NCBI GenBank assembly: GCA_025618425.1
Contig: CM046850.1
Span: 27,098,133 to 27,162,132, forward strand
Direction of reading: 5' to 3'
Source: Heliocidaris tuberculata
Lineage: Eukaryota; Echinodermata; Echinoidea; Camarodonta; Echinometridae
Length of the DNA stretch: 64,000 nt
A program made the position numbers and the translations under genes. Numbering within the stretch: position 1 is the stretch's first letter; each line of letters opens with the position of its first letter. Below are positions 1 through 12,246 of the stretch, piece by piece. The notes beneath the pieces are model-generated. The model saw nothing but the letters and a program-made list of their open reading frames with translations, was not told the DNA's origin and did not search any database.

Positions 1-1144
1 TTTAAGAACAAAAAAAAGTCAGGCGTGAAAGTGAAGTTGAACAGAGTTCTTATTAAACATGGTTAGAGATCTAGATCTTCTTTGACTTTGTCCCCCAAGG
101 CCAAGCACAGCTTTCCTTTAGCCCTAGGCCTAGCCAAGTCTACATCTACTCAAGATAGACTATCCTTCAGACTTCGGTTTATGGAATAAAGTTTCAACAA
201 ATATTCAGAGTTCAAAACAGTAAACCTCGTGTAACATTAATGATTTTATATCAGCACTAATTCATATCTTATCAAAATCATCGATATCGTAGAATAGAAT
301 CCCACCACACAGTCACAGATTCCAAATCTAACGTTAACCGTAGTCTCGGAGTTGGACTAACGAATACGCTTGTGTGCACCATACAGATGAACAACATGAG
401 GAAATTAAGCTTATGGTTATGCAATACAGTCTATCACCATTTAGAGTTTAATAACGTTAGATCTGTTTAGATCTTCTTAGATCCAACTTGTTTGCATGTA
501 TTGAATTTTTGACGCTGTCGAAATAGCCACCGCGCCAGTGGCTGAAACTGACCCGTGACTGCCCGGGTAGCTGTCATGAGCCGCAGCGTGTGAGGACAGC
601 GATCTCCGTGTCAAACTACATCTCGACGATAAATTTAGAACTGTAATTTCGAGAGAAAATTGTTTCAATCCTTTTTCAACACAACTCTTGTGAATCCTTT
701 TGAAATATAGATAAATTATCGTAGATCACCTAGAATTGTACAAGTTATTTTTATTAATAAACTAAATGTACGAAATTTAATGATAATTTGACCTCTACTC
801 ACCTTGTCCTTTTGAACTAACATCTCTCATTTCGTGCGGATGACGTCTGGCATATAATCTGCATAATTAATAGGTCTTGAATTGACGAAGTTGAGGTCAA
901 GTAAATTTTGATCGATACTATCGAATTATGTACATATTCATGATCTAGCATCCAATCAAAGTTTCACAATAAACTGACACGCACAAGAAATATGAATAAT
1001 GCAACGTATCGGGTGCTTATCGGGCTCTTCAAATGATCCGAAAGAGGCGGGCCTAATTCCATTCGCGTAATGATTTCCGCGCGTGCTGCTTTCCGTCTAG
1101 TAAATCTATTATACGTCTATGGTGAGCCCCTTGGCCCCTTATCT
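1..1144. other. Left flank, no supported gene
   Basis: AT-rich sequence without a convincing exon on either strand. A further exon of the minus-strand Ig gene would be expected at lower coordinates than 2660, but I found no Ig-like segment with splice sites here, so it probably lies outside the window. Confidence 0.5.
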
Positions 1145-1306
1145 TGGCGTGCGCGTACGGGTGCGTCGGGTAGTCTACTCACGAGTCGCTTTTACGCTTA
1201 TAGAGAGTGTGATTAAAATTGCAATGTCTCTTTATAGAATTGATATTTGAAGACCATATTTTGAATATAGTATAACGACATTGAACCTCTAACGTATAGA
1301 GCAATT
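1145..1306 (+). repeat. Fragment of a dispersed MITE family shared with 28893-29242
   Basis: This stretch aligns by eye with about 29060-29222. The shared landmarks, in the same order, are GCGCGTACGGGTGCGTCG, then AGTC(T/C)ACTC, GCAATxTCTCTTTA(T/C)AGAATT, and a distal block ending in CTAACxTA(T/C)AGAGCAA. The copy near 29 kb is intact with inverted ends and flanking TTAA. This one lacks the ends and is interrupted by a poly-G tract at about 1310. Confidence 0.65.
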
Positions 1307-1540
1307 TCCGGGGGGGGGGGGGGATGTCTCATTGAGACCTGGGGTGGTTTTCTGAGATTTATTCTATCTTGATTTTAGTGAAATAATCTTAATTGTCATA
1401 ACAAAATGTACGCTTATGGCGCATCATTGGTTAATGCCTGCGCAAAAGCGGCTGCGTACGCGGAATTCATCTGCGCAAACACCAGTGATATGTTGCAATT
1501 TGAAATTTGACAATTAAAATCTTTTCACTAAAATCAATTG

Positions 1541-2474
<934 letters not shown>

Positions 2475-2659
2475 CACCCCAATAACATCTGGACCCGTCT
2501 TATAAATAATTGATATTGATTGCAATTTACTTTGATATTGATATGAATCGCAACTCTGTACTTATACATGTTATAGATAGGAGACTGTAAATTTGCGATT
2601 GATTTCGGATCAATCGCAACTCTTTATAAGACGGGTTCAGGTATGAAAGTCTTGCTTAC

Positions 2660-2930
2660 AGTTGACAGATCTTAGATTGGGTGAAACTTTCGCCTACTAT
2701 GATGCTTTGCCCTTGCGAGAACTGGGTGCCGGGTATGTCGTAGAAGTCGACCAGTTGGTACCCTCCGTATGTTTTGTTCAGTTTCCTCCAGCTGTGCTGG
2801 AAGAATATACCAGCTCTCCCGTACTTGAACTGGCAGAAGAAGGAGGCGTTGCCGCCGAGAACGGCAGTCTGATTCTTGCAGACAGAGCTGGTCGATTCAT
2901 AAGGGATGGGTTTGTTGAGCCATATAGGCT
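2660..2930 (-). CDS. Ig-superfamily gene, exon 3: second Ig domain, incomplete
   Basis: Read on the minus strand, a CT-rich tract ending CTCTGCAG provides the acceptor at 2931-2932, and CAACT|GTAAGC provides the donor after 2660. The exon starts in phase 1, matching exon 2, and ends in phase 2. It gives residues 135-224 of the assembled product: EPIWLNKP, Cys152, GGNASFFCQF with Cys167, then QHSWRK with Trp182. This is a normal Cys-to-Trp Ig core. The second core cysteine is absent, so the domain should finish in a downstream exon that I could not find. N-glycosylation sequons lie at Asn154, Asn162 and Asn186. If the donor were not used, an in-frame TAA would end the protein three codons later. 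Confidence 0.7.
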
Positions 2931-3439
2931 CTGCAGAGAGAGAGAGAGAGAGAGAGAGTGGGGGAAAGAAAAAGGGGCGGTTAGAAGGGGGATTCAGAAA
3001 TAGAATCAAGAGAGAGAGAGAGAGAGAGAGGAGGTGGAAAATGTGAAAATTCTGTTTAAAACATATGTGCAGTAATATAATCATAATCATGATAATTATG
3101 TGTAAATTTGAGTAAGTTTGCCTTAATTCTGGTGGTACGAGAACATCATAATACAAGGTCATTGTTATTCAAATTTGTAATCATGCTAATCACCCTTTCG
3201 GAATAACTTATAATTTTGAGTACCGGTCATTTTTGCAGCCCGCATGTTGCAGAGCGCAGTTTGTTGAAAATTGCGCGCATTTGCTGGCTCAGTGCAGTGG
3301 GAAACTTGCATTTGCGAATTTTGACAAAAAGGCATTAGATGATGATTTTGGAATCCATTTTATGATAATGTCACGGCTTGTTTGCTCTAGATGTCTGATC
3401 TGGATAATAGTAACAATATTGACTGGCTCCTACTCACTA

Positions 3440-3580
3440 GATCCATATTGCCCTCACCTTAGATTCGGGCAATATAAATCTAGTTCACTGAATATGAAAC
3501 TAGTGCTGCTCCAGGGATTCGAACCCCGTACCCTGGTGTTCACAGTCTGGAAACTTATCCACTAGACCACAACATCTCTA
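3440..3580 (-). mobile_element. tRNA-derived SINE fragment
   Basis: On the minus strand from about 3580, GTGGTCTAGTGGATAAGT matches a pol III A box, and about 35 bases later GGGGTTCGAATCC matches a B box. A partly pairing anticodon-like stem lies between them, and a non-tRNA body with an internal inverted ATATTGCCC pair follows. The 5' start and the box spacing are tRNA-like, but the cloverleaf is imperfect, so this is a SINE head and not a functional tRNA gene. It lies in the intron between the two Ig exons. Confidence 0.7.
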
Positions 3581-3713
3581 CGAAAAAAATGAGTTAATAA
3601 ATGCATAATCGACTATTAAAAAAGAAGAAGAAATCTGACTGATAAATCACATTCAAAAGATTTAATCTTTAAAAACAGCATGCTGGTAAGATTTAACATG
3701 CCCCCTTGCTTAC

Positions 3714-4013
3714 CTATAATCCGTTGGGCGATGGTTCGACTAATAGTCTTCACTCCGTTTGACACCACGCAGGTGAAGTTTCCTTTAGCATTACTGTCTG
3801 CCGAAGTGAACTTGAGCGTCTGGTTGCTATCGTCTAAGAAGTACCTTGTGCCGGAGTTTCGACTTAAACTCCAGGAGTCGTAAGGGACGCCATTGAAGAA
3901 CCACTGGATGTTGCAGAAATTGATGCTCTTACACTGAAGCTCACTGTACTGGCATACTCTTGCATACCTTATATTTGCGTCATCTTGGGTGAAGGAGGGA
4001 TCTCCGAGCATAC
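3714..4013 (-). CDS. Ig-superfamily gene, exon 2: first Ig domain
   Basis: The minus-strand acceptor TACTTCCCAG precedes 4013, and the donor ATTATAG|GTAAGC follows 3714. The exon is 300 nt, phase 1 at both ends, as is typical for single-exon Ig domains. It encodes residues 35-134: VCQYSELQCKSINFCNIQW (Cys55, Cys62, Cys68, Trp72), then LKFTSADSNAKGNFTCVV with Cys116, the usual D/N-x-G-x-F-x-C strand. Sequons are at Asn98 and Asn113. The extra cysteines before Trp72 are unusual for an I-set domain and resemble the first domain of IL-1-receptor family members. That comparison is from memory and should be treated as a hypothesis. Confidence 0.82.
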
Positions 4014-4094
4014 CTGGGAAGTATATAGTGTGATCGAAAAAAAACAACTTAATTTAAAATCTAGTAAAATGATAATAATACGATTTGTTTACAC

Positions 4095-4353
4095 AGGGTA
4101 CCTCATCGGTATACTGCCCTCCCTGTCGGAGAGCCCTGCATACTATTACCCCGGGTTTAGCCTGACAACCGTAGCTCAGTGCATTCTAAAAGTAGATCCC
4201 ACCAGGTACCCACTTACTGCACCTGGGTTGAGTGTGGCAAATGTAGATTAATGTCTTGCCAAAGGATGCATTAGTGCCGTGGCAGGGAATCGAAAACAGT
4301 ATAGCTTGTGATCTGCAGTCGCGGTGACTTCTCCACTACACAGCAACACCAAT
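4095..4353 (-). mobile_element. tRNA-derived SINE, same family as 19046-19330
   Basis: The minus-strand reading starts GGTGTTGCTGTGTAGTGGAG (A-box-like), then CTGCAGATCACAAG, then TTCGATTCCCTGCCAC (B-box-like). The body continues with CCTTTGGCAAGACATT, ATGCACTGAGC-TACGGTTGTC and GATGAGG-TACCCTG-GTAAACAA. Every block recurs in the same order in the plus-strand copy at 19046-19330, which proves a dispersed family. It sits just upstream of Ig exon 2, in the first intron. Confidence 0.85.
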
Positions 4354-4574
4354 AATAAGTTAATAGAATTTAAACAAATATATTGGTTGTAAAATGCCCA
4401 AAATGAAAGTAATTTGTAGGTGATCCGACATTATTTTCCTCCCGTTCTCCTTTTATCTTCCTCTCTGCCCCACGTCTCTCTCTCTCTCTCTGCCCCATTA
4501 CCATGATTACCATGATTAGAGGTTATGGTTGCGATTGGGTTTTTAGGTTAGGGTTAGGGCCAAATTTAGTTCCA

Positions 4575-4760
4575 GGGATTGATTGATTGATTGATGCAAG
4601 ATTTATTTCATTTCATTTCCAAATACAAAACAATATGACTTACAAAGTACAAAATCATGAAATGAAAAAGGAACCTACTGGAAAGCAAAGCTTGTTTGTG
4701 TAGGTTCCCAAGAATAAATATAACATTAACATATATATCTTTTATAACATGGAAGACTGA
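4575..4760 (-). repeat. Possible LINE 3' tail with ATTG repeats
   Basis: A run of GATT/TGAT units is followed by sequence rich in ATTTCATTTC, resembling on the minus strand the A-rich 3' ends of LINEs ending in short tandem tetramers. No coding sequence is attached, so the assignment is tentative. Confidence 0.35.
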
Positions 4761-4780
4761 AAGTGAAATACATATTTGAC

Positions 4781-4782
<2 letters not shown>

Positions 4783-4862
<80 letters not shown>

Positions 4863-4885
4863 TAATAATAATTATATATATATAT

Positions 4886-4930
<45 letters not shown>
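4783..4930. repeat. (ATA)n and (TA)n microsatellite
   Basis: About 90 bases of (AAT)n followed by about 60 bases of (AT)n. Open frames of poly-Ile or poly-Tyr here are products of the repeat. Confidence 0.95.
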
Positions 4931-5019
4931 CATATCTCTCATAACAGCATAATTGATTAAATAGTCATGAATCCTGTATCAATAATGATGAAAATTTTCA
5001 TAGCAAGATGCTGTACACT

Positions 5020-5390
5020 AACGAACAAATGACAAGACAGGACTCAAAGGACAAGAAACTGACAAGATAGTACAAGACAGAACAGGACAAGACATGATAG
5101 GGTTAAACCAGGATAGGACAACACAAGACTAAACACGACAACAGAAAGAAAGAAAGAAAAAGGAAAGAAAGGGGAGAAAGAAGAAAAAAAAAGTCAAGAA
5201 AAACAAGAAACTGACAAGATAATACAAGACAGAACAGGACAAAACCTGGACAGGACAGCACAGGACAAAACAAGACAAAGAAAGAAAGAAAAGGGGAAAA
5301 AGGGGAAAGAAGAAAAAAAGACAGGCAAAAATCAAGAAAAACAAGACAGAACAAAGACAGAACTGCATTAGAAAAAAAGAAGAGAGAGAG
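5020..5390. repeat. Degenerate purine-rich tandem repeat (ACAAGACAGGACA-like)
   Basis: The sequence cycles through variants of GACAAGACAGAACAGGACA, with two intervening blocks of GAAAGAAAG and AAAAAGG. A larger period of roughly 170 bases is suggested by repetition of AAACTGACAAGATA-TACAAGACAGAACAGGACA near 5058 and 5209. It is not coding. Confidence 0.75.
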
Positions 5391-5714
5391 AGGGAATTCG
5401 GATAGTTAAGAATTCGAAGTAGTGTAGGTGACTGATAGAGAAGAAATTTTCACCGGAGCACTGTGTCATACAACCAGCTTGTACCCTACCAATATATTGC
5501 TGGACATTTTAATGCCCAAAGGTCGAATCATAAAACACTGGGCAATATTCAATCCAATCAAAATTAATATTTATTTTCCTGTTCAAGTCATTCTCTTCAC
5601 ATCTTTCCACCAGTTCGCTAGCATAGTCATCATGGTCATATAATATAAGGAAATTGGTACAGAAGCAGGTGGAAAGCACTGGGAATCCCCCAAAATCATG
5701 TAGGTTGCCGAATA

Positions 5715-5745
<31 letters not shown>

Positions 5746-6044
5746 AAGACAGCGCCACAGAACTACTCATAGACACCATACCATTGAGATGTGCTTTTCA
5801 CAGGTGGGATGATGAGTCATTTACTTCGTTCAGTATTGTTATTATCATAAAAGATAAAATCATAATAGGGTCACAGATCAAGAATGTCGATTCTAACAAA
5901 TTAAAGTGATCAAACATACACACCTATCTTTTGCAAATAAACACTGAATATCACCACCTTTTACCAGGTGAAAATAAATACATTTTTGATCATCATTAAT
6001 AAATCAAAAGTTATGATACGCATTTGACTAATGTTTTCACACAG
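5391..6044. other. No supported gene; short LINE-tail-like stretch and GA tracts
   Basis: Holds (GA)n tracts near 5370-5395 and 5717-5750. It also holds a short stretch near 5545-5580 (AATCCAATCAAAATTAATAT) like the 3' ends of LINEs in reverse orientation. No exon is recognised. Confidence 0.4.
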
Positions 6045-6475
6045 GAAAGTTGAAGGGGTCAAATTTATTTGGCTAAAGTTTTATGAAATTTCCTTTGAAT
6101 ACATTTCTTGAAATAATGCTTTGAATATTTAATTAGATTTCAAATTTGGAAAAACCAAGGCCACAAAATCTGTTTGTTTAAGTAGGTAACTCAGAGCACC
6201 AAACTTGCCATTGTTCGTAGCGGCTGAAATTCCAGAGTGCCTCTTAAATCCACAGTCATGAACCAGTTATGACACTGGATAGAAAAGGGTTGACAGCAAT
6301 GACAGGTGTGATGCACAATGGCATTTTGTGGACATGTTTTAGAAAAATGCGAATCATAAAATTATTTTATGATAAAGTATTCAAAGAAGTGTCATAAAAC
6401 TTATTCCAAATGATTTTGACATTCTTCGTCTGTGCAATATACAAACCTCAGTCTGATAAAACTTTTTAATTTCGA
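6045..6475. mobile_element. Palindromic MITE family P1, copy 1
   Basis: One of three copies, with 48062-48420 and 53245-53720. Shared landmarks are TCAAATTTAT, GTTTTATGAAATTTCCTTTGAA, TTCTTGAAATAATGC, ATTAGATTT and CAAGGCCA(C)-AAAT, then GAAATTCCAGAG, ATGACACTGG and ACCTCAGTCTG. In the third copy the distal part is a rough reverse complement of the proximal part, so this is a foldback-type element without coding capacity. Confidence 0.7.
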
Positions 6476-6483
6476 GTTACTAA

Positions 6484-6485
<2 letters not shown>

Positions 6486-6536
<51 letters not shown>
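6486..6536. repeat. (TA)n microsatellite
   Basis: About 25 perfect TA units. Confidence 0.97.
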
Positions 6537-6538
<2 letters not shown>

Positions 6539-6924
6539 GTATATATTTGTCGTAAGTGTGGTCTTGCTTTTGTATTATCTGTTTTACCTTTTGTTTTTAT
6601 TTATTTATGTTTGTGTTGTATTTATTTCTTCATGTCAGCACAAAAATATTTTTGATAAAACAGCATTGTTTGCATTCAATAAGCAAAATAATAGGACTTG
6701 CCAGAACTCTATTATTTTATCCAGGCCTACATATGAGTCCCCTGAGAAATGATTTTACCCCTCATAATTATGATCCGAATCAAAGAAATTTTCCCTCACA
6801 GTCGGGGTACATGTAACAGCCTTCTTTCTCCACTGCAAATATACATAATGTAGTTCAAACGAGAGCTAGTACATCAACTTTTAATCTTTTTAATGTACAT
6901 GCATGAAATCAGCAAAGCAATTAA

Positions 6925-7459
6925 AGGGAAGTCCACCCTGTTATTAAGTTGACTTGTATAAAAGAAGAATAATGAGGGAAACAGATTAGTGAAAATTTGA
7001 ACAAAATTCGATAAGAAATAAGAGAGTTATGAATTTTGGAAGTTGTAGTCAGTCAAATACAAATTGGCAACTCCATGACGTAACTTGCGAGCTCCTTTTC
7101 GATTTGCTCAGTACAGAAAATCTAATATCTCTTTATTTATGATGAAGTAAAGGATTTGTTTCATACATGCAGGTTCTGTGTAAAGACATATGAGCAATTA
7201 TGATTATATCTAAGGTGCATGCATGATTGAATATTTTCTTTAGAGAAAATGGAAATTTGTGATTTTGGGGGTATGGGGCAAATGGGAGAGGAGCTCGCAA
7301 GATACGTCACGGAGTTGCCATTTTGTGTTTGACTGATTACAACTTCCAAAATTCATAACTCTTATTTCTTATCGGATTTTACTCAAACTTTCAATTATCT
7401 GTGTCTCTCATTTTTCTTCTTTTATCGAAATCTACTTAATACCAGGGTGGACTTTCCCT
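6925..7459. mobile_element. 535 bp foldback MITE flanked by TTAA
   Basis: Ends are AGGGAAGTCCACCCTG on the left and CAGGGTGGACTTTCCCT on the right, each flanked by TTAA (6921-6924 and 7460-7463). The inverted arms extend about 230 bases. GGCAACTCC-TGACGTAACTTGCGAG near 7065-7095 is mirrored by CTCGCAAGATACGTCACGGAGTTGCC near 7294-7320. TTAA target duplication is characteristic of piggyBac-type elements. No transposase is encoded, so this would be non-autonomous. A truncated relative lies at 62374-62752. Confidence 0.82.
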
Positions 7460-7464
7460 TTAAA

Positions 7465-7974
7465 GGTATAGAATAATATTAATCTACAACTACCTCCTAT
7501 ATCCTAATCAAATGACTGGGTGAGCGCAGTCACGTTTGAATCATTTTTTGGGACCATCACATTTTTCAATAAAAAGCTTGCAATAGTTCACAATACTTTC
7601 CAACGATTTTTAAGTACACGATACGCAACAGTGCGCATAGAGCATAAGCGTAGCACTGCGCTGGATCCCGTGATGAGGTTAGTCAGGATCGATAGGGTTA
7701 ATGTAAGCCAAATTTCTAAATAAATCAAGACTTTAACTTTTTTTTTCCCTTATATTATTATTTGTTTTAAATTATTTTTTTTAAACATACAAAAATAACT
7801 GACAATGACACAAAATTGTCTAACAATGAAAATATAACAGATAAAACAAGAATATACATTTAAAAAATTTAAAATAAACAAATATTTGAAGAGTGAATCA
7901 GTGTGGCCAGCGAAAAAAATACTATTCTGCTAGGGAGCAGCTAAAATTCTGCAAAATCAAAAATTTTACTGCTA
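7465..7974. other. AT-rich, no supported gene
   Basis: No recognised exon, RNA gene or inverted repeat. The sequence is rich in poly-A and poly-T. Confidence 0.5.
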
Positions 7975-8195
7975 AATCAAAATTTTACTCAAAAATGCTC
8001 TGACAAGCAAAAAAAGAAAAAAAAAGAAAAAAAGGTTATCACCATTTTTTTTTGGGGGGGGGGGAACTTTTTACTCAAAATACTCAAAAATTCTCTGACA
8101 AGCAAAAAAAAAAAAAAAAAAAAAGGTTATCAGCATTTTGGGGGTGTATTTTTACTCAAAAGTGGCTGGCAAGCAAAAAACAAAAACAAAAACTA
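7975..8195 (+). repeat. Three tandem copies of a hAT-MITE internal segment
   Basis: A unit reading TTTTACTCAAAA-TGCTCTGACAAGCAAAA followed by poly-A, then AAGGTTATCAGCATTTT and a G run, occurs about three times. The same CTCTGACAAGC, poly-A and GTTATCAG order occurs inside the hAT-type MITE at 44641-44680, and in reverse inside the one at 9425-9744. This looks like a tandem multiplication of that element's interior. Confidence 0.6.
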
Positions 8196-9094
8196 AATTC
8201 TGCCAGAAAGCAGAATTCTGCCAACTCTGGCAACCTTGGGTTAGTGCGTTTATACTTTGTGTGCGCGCTATAGAGTAAGCCTATTAAACTTGTGATATTT
8301 CACTTAGGGGTTTATGCGAATTTATTTAAATATCTTGCTCCTACATATTCTAAAGTTAAATCGCTGAGAAAATTACCACGGACATTAACATACATTTACA
8401 AATCGATGTCAATGCCCGTGTCAAATTTTGTTCGACAAAATGAAAGGGTCCCAAAGCTACGCACATGTAATAAATGCAAATCTTAATTTTGGAGCTGACT
8501 GGTATAAATTTGACCCCGACTTTCACACTTTTAGTGATAATTATCACAAATATAAAGGGAAATTATCACAAATATAAAGGGAAATTACACATTCTTTTTG
8601 GCAAATTGATGATATTCTCGTTGCTTATTCACAGCAGAAAATTAGCGCATTGAACGTGTCGCATTGCACTTATTTGACTTATTTGCGAGGTGCGTAGCTT
8701 TATAGGCGTGTCAATCTATGGAAAAAAGTACCTCAACACCAAAAAAATAAACAAACAAAACAAATCAAAACAAAACAACAAACAACCAAAACAAACAAAC
8801 AAACTAAAAAAAAAAAAAAAAAAAAATCTGTTGTGTTTGACGTCAGGAGCAACATAATAAAAATCTAAGAAAATAGGACCTCCGGAAAGTGGTTATTTTC
8901 AAAATGGCGTTCAAGATGGCCGCCAATACAAAAAATGACCTTAAAATCATGACATATCTGTCATAGAGACGATTTTGGTGTCTAGACCTAGGTTTGCGGG
9001 TCGAAAAGTTCATTCAGACCATTTTCAATGTGTTATGGCGGTCATCCCTGCCGGAAAGAACACAATGTCCCACAGAGTGTTTATATTGTGTTCC
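8196..9094. other. No supported gene; A-rich tract and dispersed repeat
   Basis: A (CAAA)n/(A)n tract lies at 8735-8826. The segment 8880-8935 contains AAAATGGCGTTCAAGATGGC, a typical repetitive-element phrase. AATTATCACAAATATAAAGG is tandemly doubled near 8537-8585. Confidence 0.4.
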
Positions 9095-9145
9095 CATAGT
9101 CGACTCTGTGAAGATGTGAATCATATCTTCACAGAGTCGACTATG
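9095..9145. repeat. Perfect 21 bp stem hairpin
   Basis: CATAGTCGACTCTGTGAAGA at 9095 plus one more base pairs perfectly with its reverse complement ending at 9145, leaving a 9-base spacer. Degenerate TTCACACTGTG copies follow to about 9205. It could be a transposon end or the remnant of a palindromic element. Confidence 0.85.
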
Positions 9146-9424
9146 TTAAAACGCTCAAATTTAACGGTGTGAAGATGATTTCACACTGTGTTTCACACTG
9201 TGAACGCAAATTATAAATGATATACTTGCACAGTTTTATATCACATGGTTTCAATTTATTAAACCTTCTTTTTCCCCTTTATGTGGATATCCCGGTTTTA
9301 TTGTGTCAACAGTATCATCTCGAGCGAAGTTGTTTCATCTGCAAACAACTAAAGAGTACATGTTCTTTACTCTGCAGTAGTGATGCTAATGCTGGAATCC
9401 CTTCCACAATATCATATGACTAAG

Positions 9425-9744
9425 GCCAGTGGCGGATTTGGGGGGGGGGGCAATCCCGGCCCGTGCCCCCCTGAAAGAAAACAATGCATTGTGCCCTCTC
9501 TTTTTTGATTGTGCCCCCTTTTATAACGGAAAACCTTTTTGTTTTTGTTTTTTGTTTTTTGTTTTGTTTTTTGCTTGTCAGAGAATTATGGAGGGAAACT
9601 GGACCCCTCCCACTGAGCGACTTTTGGAGAGCTGGGGAGACCAAAAAAATACGGATCTCCCTCCAAGCAGTTTCCCAAAGTTGACAATCCTGCATTTGTA
9701 TGCCCCCCCCCCCCCCCCTTATACAAAATCCCGGATCCGCCCCT
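9425..9744 (-). mobile_element. hAT-type MITE, reverse orientation to 44447-44777
   Basis: Ends are CAGTGGCGGAT and ATCCGCCCCTG, flanked by imperfect 8-base duplications ACTAAGGC and ACTATAGC (6 of 8 match). The interior is the reverse complement of the element at 44447-44777: CGGCCCGTGCCCCC, GCTTGTCAGAGAATTATGGA, CCACTGAGCGACTTTTGGA and CCAAAGTTGACA. It has long G and C homopolymers near the ends. CAG-type ends with 8 bp duplications are the hAT pattern. It is non-coding. Confidence 0.8.
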
Positions 9745-10706
9745 GACTATAGCATGTGCCTACCAGCATATTCAGGCCAACATCCTGTAATCTGAGGCAC
9801 ACTAGAGATAGGTTGGGTAAATCTTTTCAAACTTTTTACTATACATGCATTTACCGAACGTACATGTGTGAAAAAGATAAATGCCTACATAATGGGCAAT
9901 CAACACTGGGCATAAATAAACCTACAATTGGGTAAATCTTCCCCAACTTTTTACTATATGCATTTACCCATCATGAAATAAATTAATGCCTACATACTGG
10001 GTAAACATAAACGCGGAAATACAAATAGGGCATATTTAAACCTATACAACAACTGGTAAACTTTCCCAAGTTTGTCACGTGCGCGCACAATGTCGGCATG
10101 ACGACTTTTTATATATCGCGATCGCGCAACGAACCGTGTATTGTGCACTGTATGTGTAGCTGGGAACAATTAAGCCGGTCAGATCATGTCATTAGTGGAC
10201 TTATATATTAACCAGATCAATGTGACAAGGATATACAAAACAAACTGTAGTTGGACGCAATAATGCACTGTATGTAACAGATTACATTTCCCTGGTCTTA
10301 CATATGTTACTGTTCCTATCTTCTTTGGAAGAAGAGTTATAGGGACTTTTCAATATGTGACCCGTAGATCAAACAATTACCCAGAGGGCCAAAAGCCCCC
10401 AATATCATAAACAAAATGTAGTGTTCACTTCTAACCATCTTAAAATATAAAGTAGATCACCTTGAATGAGATAATTTTGGATCTTGGATACCATCTGGAA
10501 TTATAAGGATATAAGACATTTTTTACGGGTATACCTATATTTTACAACTAACAAAGGGCATTTCTGTTTAAATAGTAACTTACTTCCGGTTATTTTGGGG
10601 ATTTTGTTGTCATTTTGACGCAATATTGGATGTATGATTCATGGTTCCAGGACAATTAAACTGGTCTTGTTGGATTTTATACCCCTCTGTTCCTCCCAAA
10701 CAGGAG
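9745..10706. other. No supported gene
   Basis: AT-rich. A phrase of the form GGGTAAATCTT-CC-AACTTTTTACTATA-TGCATTTACC repeats near 9810-9852 and 9930-9970, with related text near 10050, suggesting a short degenerate tandem repeat. Nothing coding is recognised. Confidence 0.4.
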
Positions 10707-10740
10707 ATGTACACTGCCCTCCAAGAGTTTGGGTACACCT
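10707..10740 (+). repeat. Tc1/mariner-like terminal inverted repeat (single end)
   Basis: TACACTGCCCTCCAAGAGTT followed by TGGGTACACCT has the form of a Tc1-type end preceded by the TA target. Tc1 transposase remnants begin about 1.15 kb to the right. I did not find the matching right end, so the element is truncated or rearranged. Confidence 0.5.
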
Positions 10741-11896
10741 GTAATGAGAACTGATCTCTCACAATCACCCACAGTTCAGTTATCACCAGATATCATCAGA
10801 TATGTGTGTGCGCGCTGTGAGCTAAGTGTTTCTTTGTTTTTTTTTCTGGGGGGGGGGGGGGTACATGTGCGTGTGTGTGTGTGTGTGTGTGTGTTGTATA
10901 AGTTAGTCTCAGTTTGAAGGGTGCTCTGGCATGGAGGTGCCTGGATGGGACCGAGCTCCGTATAGCAAACTGCTGTACATGTAATTTCACTGCCATATTT
11001 CTCTCTCTGTCCCTCTAGCTTTTCTCTCCCCTCTTCTCGTGCAATATTTTACAATTTCAGAATTATGATCATCATTAAATATATTTTATGTAAGTCAATG
11101 GTATAGAGTTTATGTTAAGTTATACTGTATCATTTGTATTTATTTCATTTATGCACCCGCAATCTTTAAATGTCCGAAAGCTAGTTTTATGTATTTTTAC
11201 ATGACAATATTATTATCTTGAATCTTGAATCTTGAATCTTGAATATGTTGCACTTCAACAATTTGGTATCAAACTGAAGAGTAGACATCACTCTTTAAGT
11301 TGAAACCAGTTTAATATATGTGTAACGCGTTTCAGGGGACATTCATCATGTTCATGCGATAAAAAGGCAACATAACCACCAAAAATACATGTACCAATTC
11401 CAGCGCAATTATAAGTTCACTGGTTTGGTCAGTTGTGTCAGCATTTTTTGCCCTATCGGCATTCTACAAAATCTGACCCTCGTTTGTACCGATTAATTTT
11501 ACAAATTTGTTTACTGATATACCATAAGTATTCCTATATAACCATGCAGAAAAACTAGTATTTTCATCTCGGAAACACTTCAACATTTTGGGAACACAAC
11601 AATGCTTTTTCTTTTCTTTTTTTTCATGGGAAGTCGTATTCTTTGCATTTGTGTATGTCATTACAAGAAAAATAATGACTAAATGAATAATGGTATGTAG
11701 TGAGATGCATGTATTTATTTATTTTTCAAAGTTTTATCTTATCATGTTTCAGACTTCTCATCTGAGAACCTGTCCCTGGTAGCGACAATAACACTGACGG
11801 CACACCCTGAGCACCTGGCTGGTCAAGTTGTGGAGGTAGTTGTGGAGATTGTCACTGGAAATGTCTTTCTATGCCTTTTGAAGATGAAAAAGTATT
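10741..11896. other. Non-coding: poly-G, (GT)n, CTTGAAT tandem repeat
   Basis: A G run lies at 10849-10861 and (GT)n at 10870-10893. A CTTGAAT heptamer is repeated four or five times at about 11216-11244, resembling the short tandem 3' termini of CR1-type LINEs. No gene is recognised. Confidence 0.5.
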
Positions 11897-12245
11897 GTCT
11901 TTCAGCAGGACAATGACCCAGATCATTCTTTAAGGCTTTGCTGAAACTACCACGAGAAAAAAAAACACAAGAAGAGAAAGGGTCCTGAAAGATCATGGAT
12001 TGGTCGCCCCGATAGAGCTGATGTGGGAAGAGCTGGACAGGAAGATCTGATAAAAATGCCTATCAAGTGAGCTTCATCTTCTGAAGGCAATGAAATACAT
12101 TTCCAGTGACTACCTCTATACAAGTTTGTCTTCGAGCAGAAAAATGACCCAAACATTCCTCAAGGCAATGTAAAAACTACCTTTAGAAAACAGAAGAGAA
12201 AGGGATCCTGAAAATCATGCTATAGGAAGAGTTGGACAGGAAGTC
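11897..12245 (+). pseudogene. Tc1-like transposase remnants, duplicated
   Basis: From 11897 the frame reads VFQQDNDPDHSLRLC then a stop. Near 12012-12045 another frame reads IELMWEELDRK. These match the catalytic VFQQDNDPKHT and C-terminal PIE-LW-EL-RK blocks of Tc1 transposases. A second, weaker copy begins at 12128 (VFEQKNDPNIP) and ends near 12245. Between them, the segment ending GACTACCTC at about 12116 is an inverted copy of the segment starting GAGGTAGTTGTGG at about 11830. Stops, frameshifts and missing text make this a non-functional remnant. Confidence 0.75.
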
Positions 12246-12246
12246 C

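Noticed and set aside
477..668. Candidate downstream exon of the Ig gene
   Set aside because: The frame lacks the expected Gly-x-Tyr-x-Cys strand and has no acceptor in the required phase 2.
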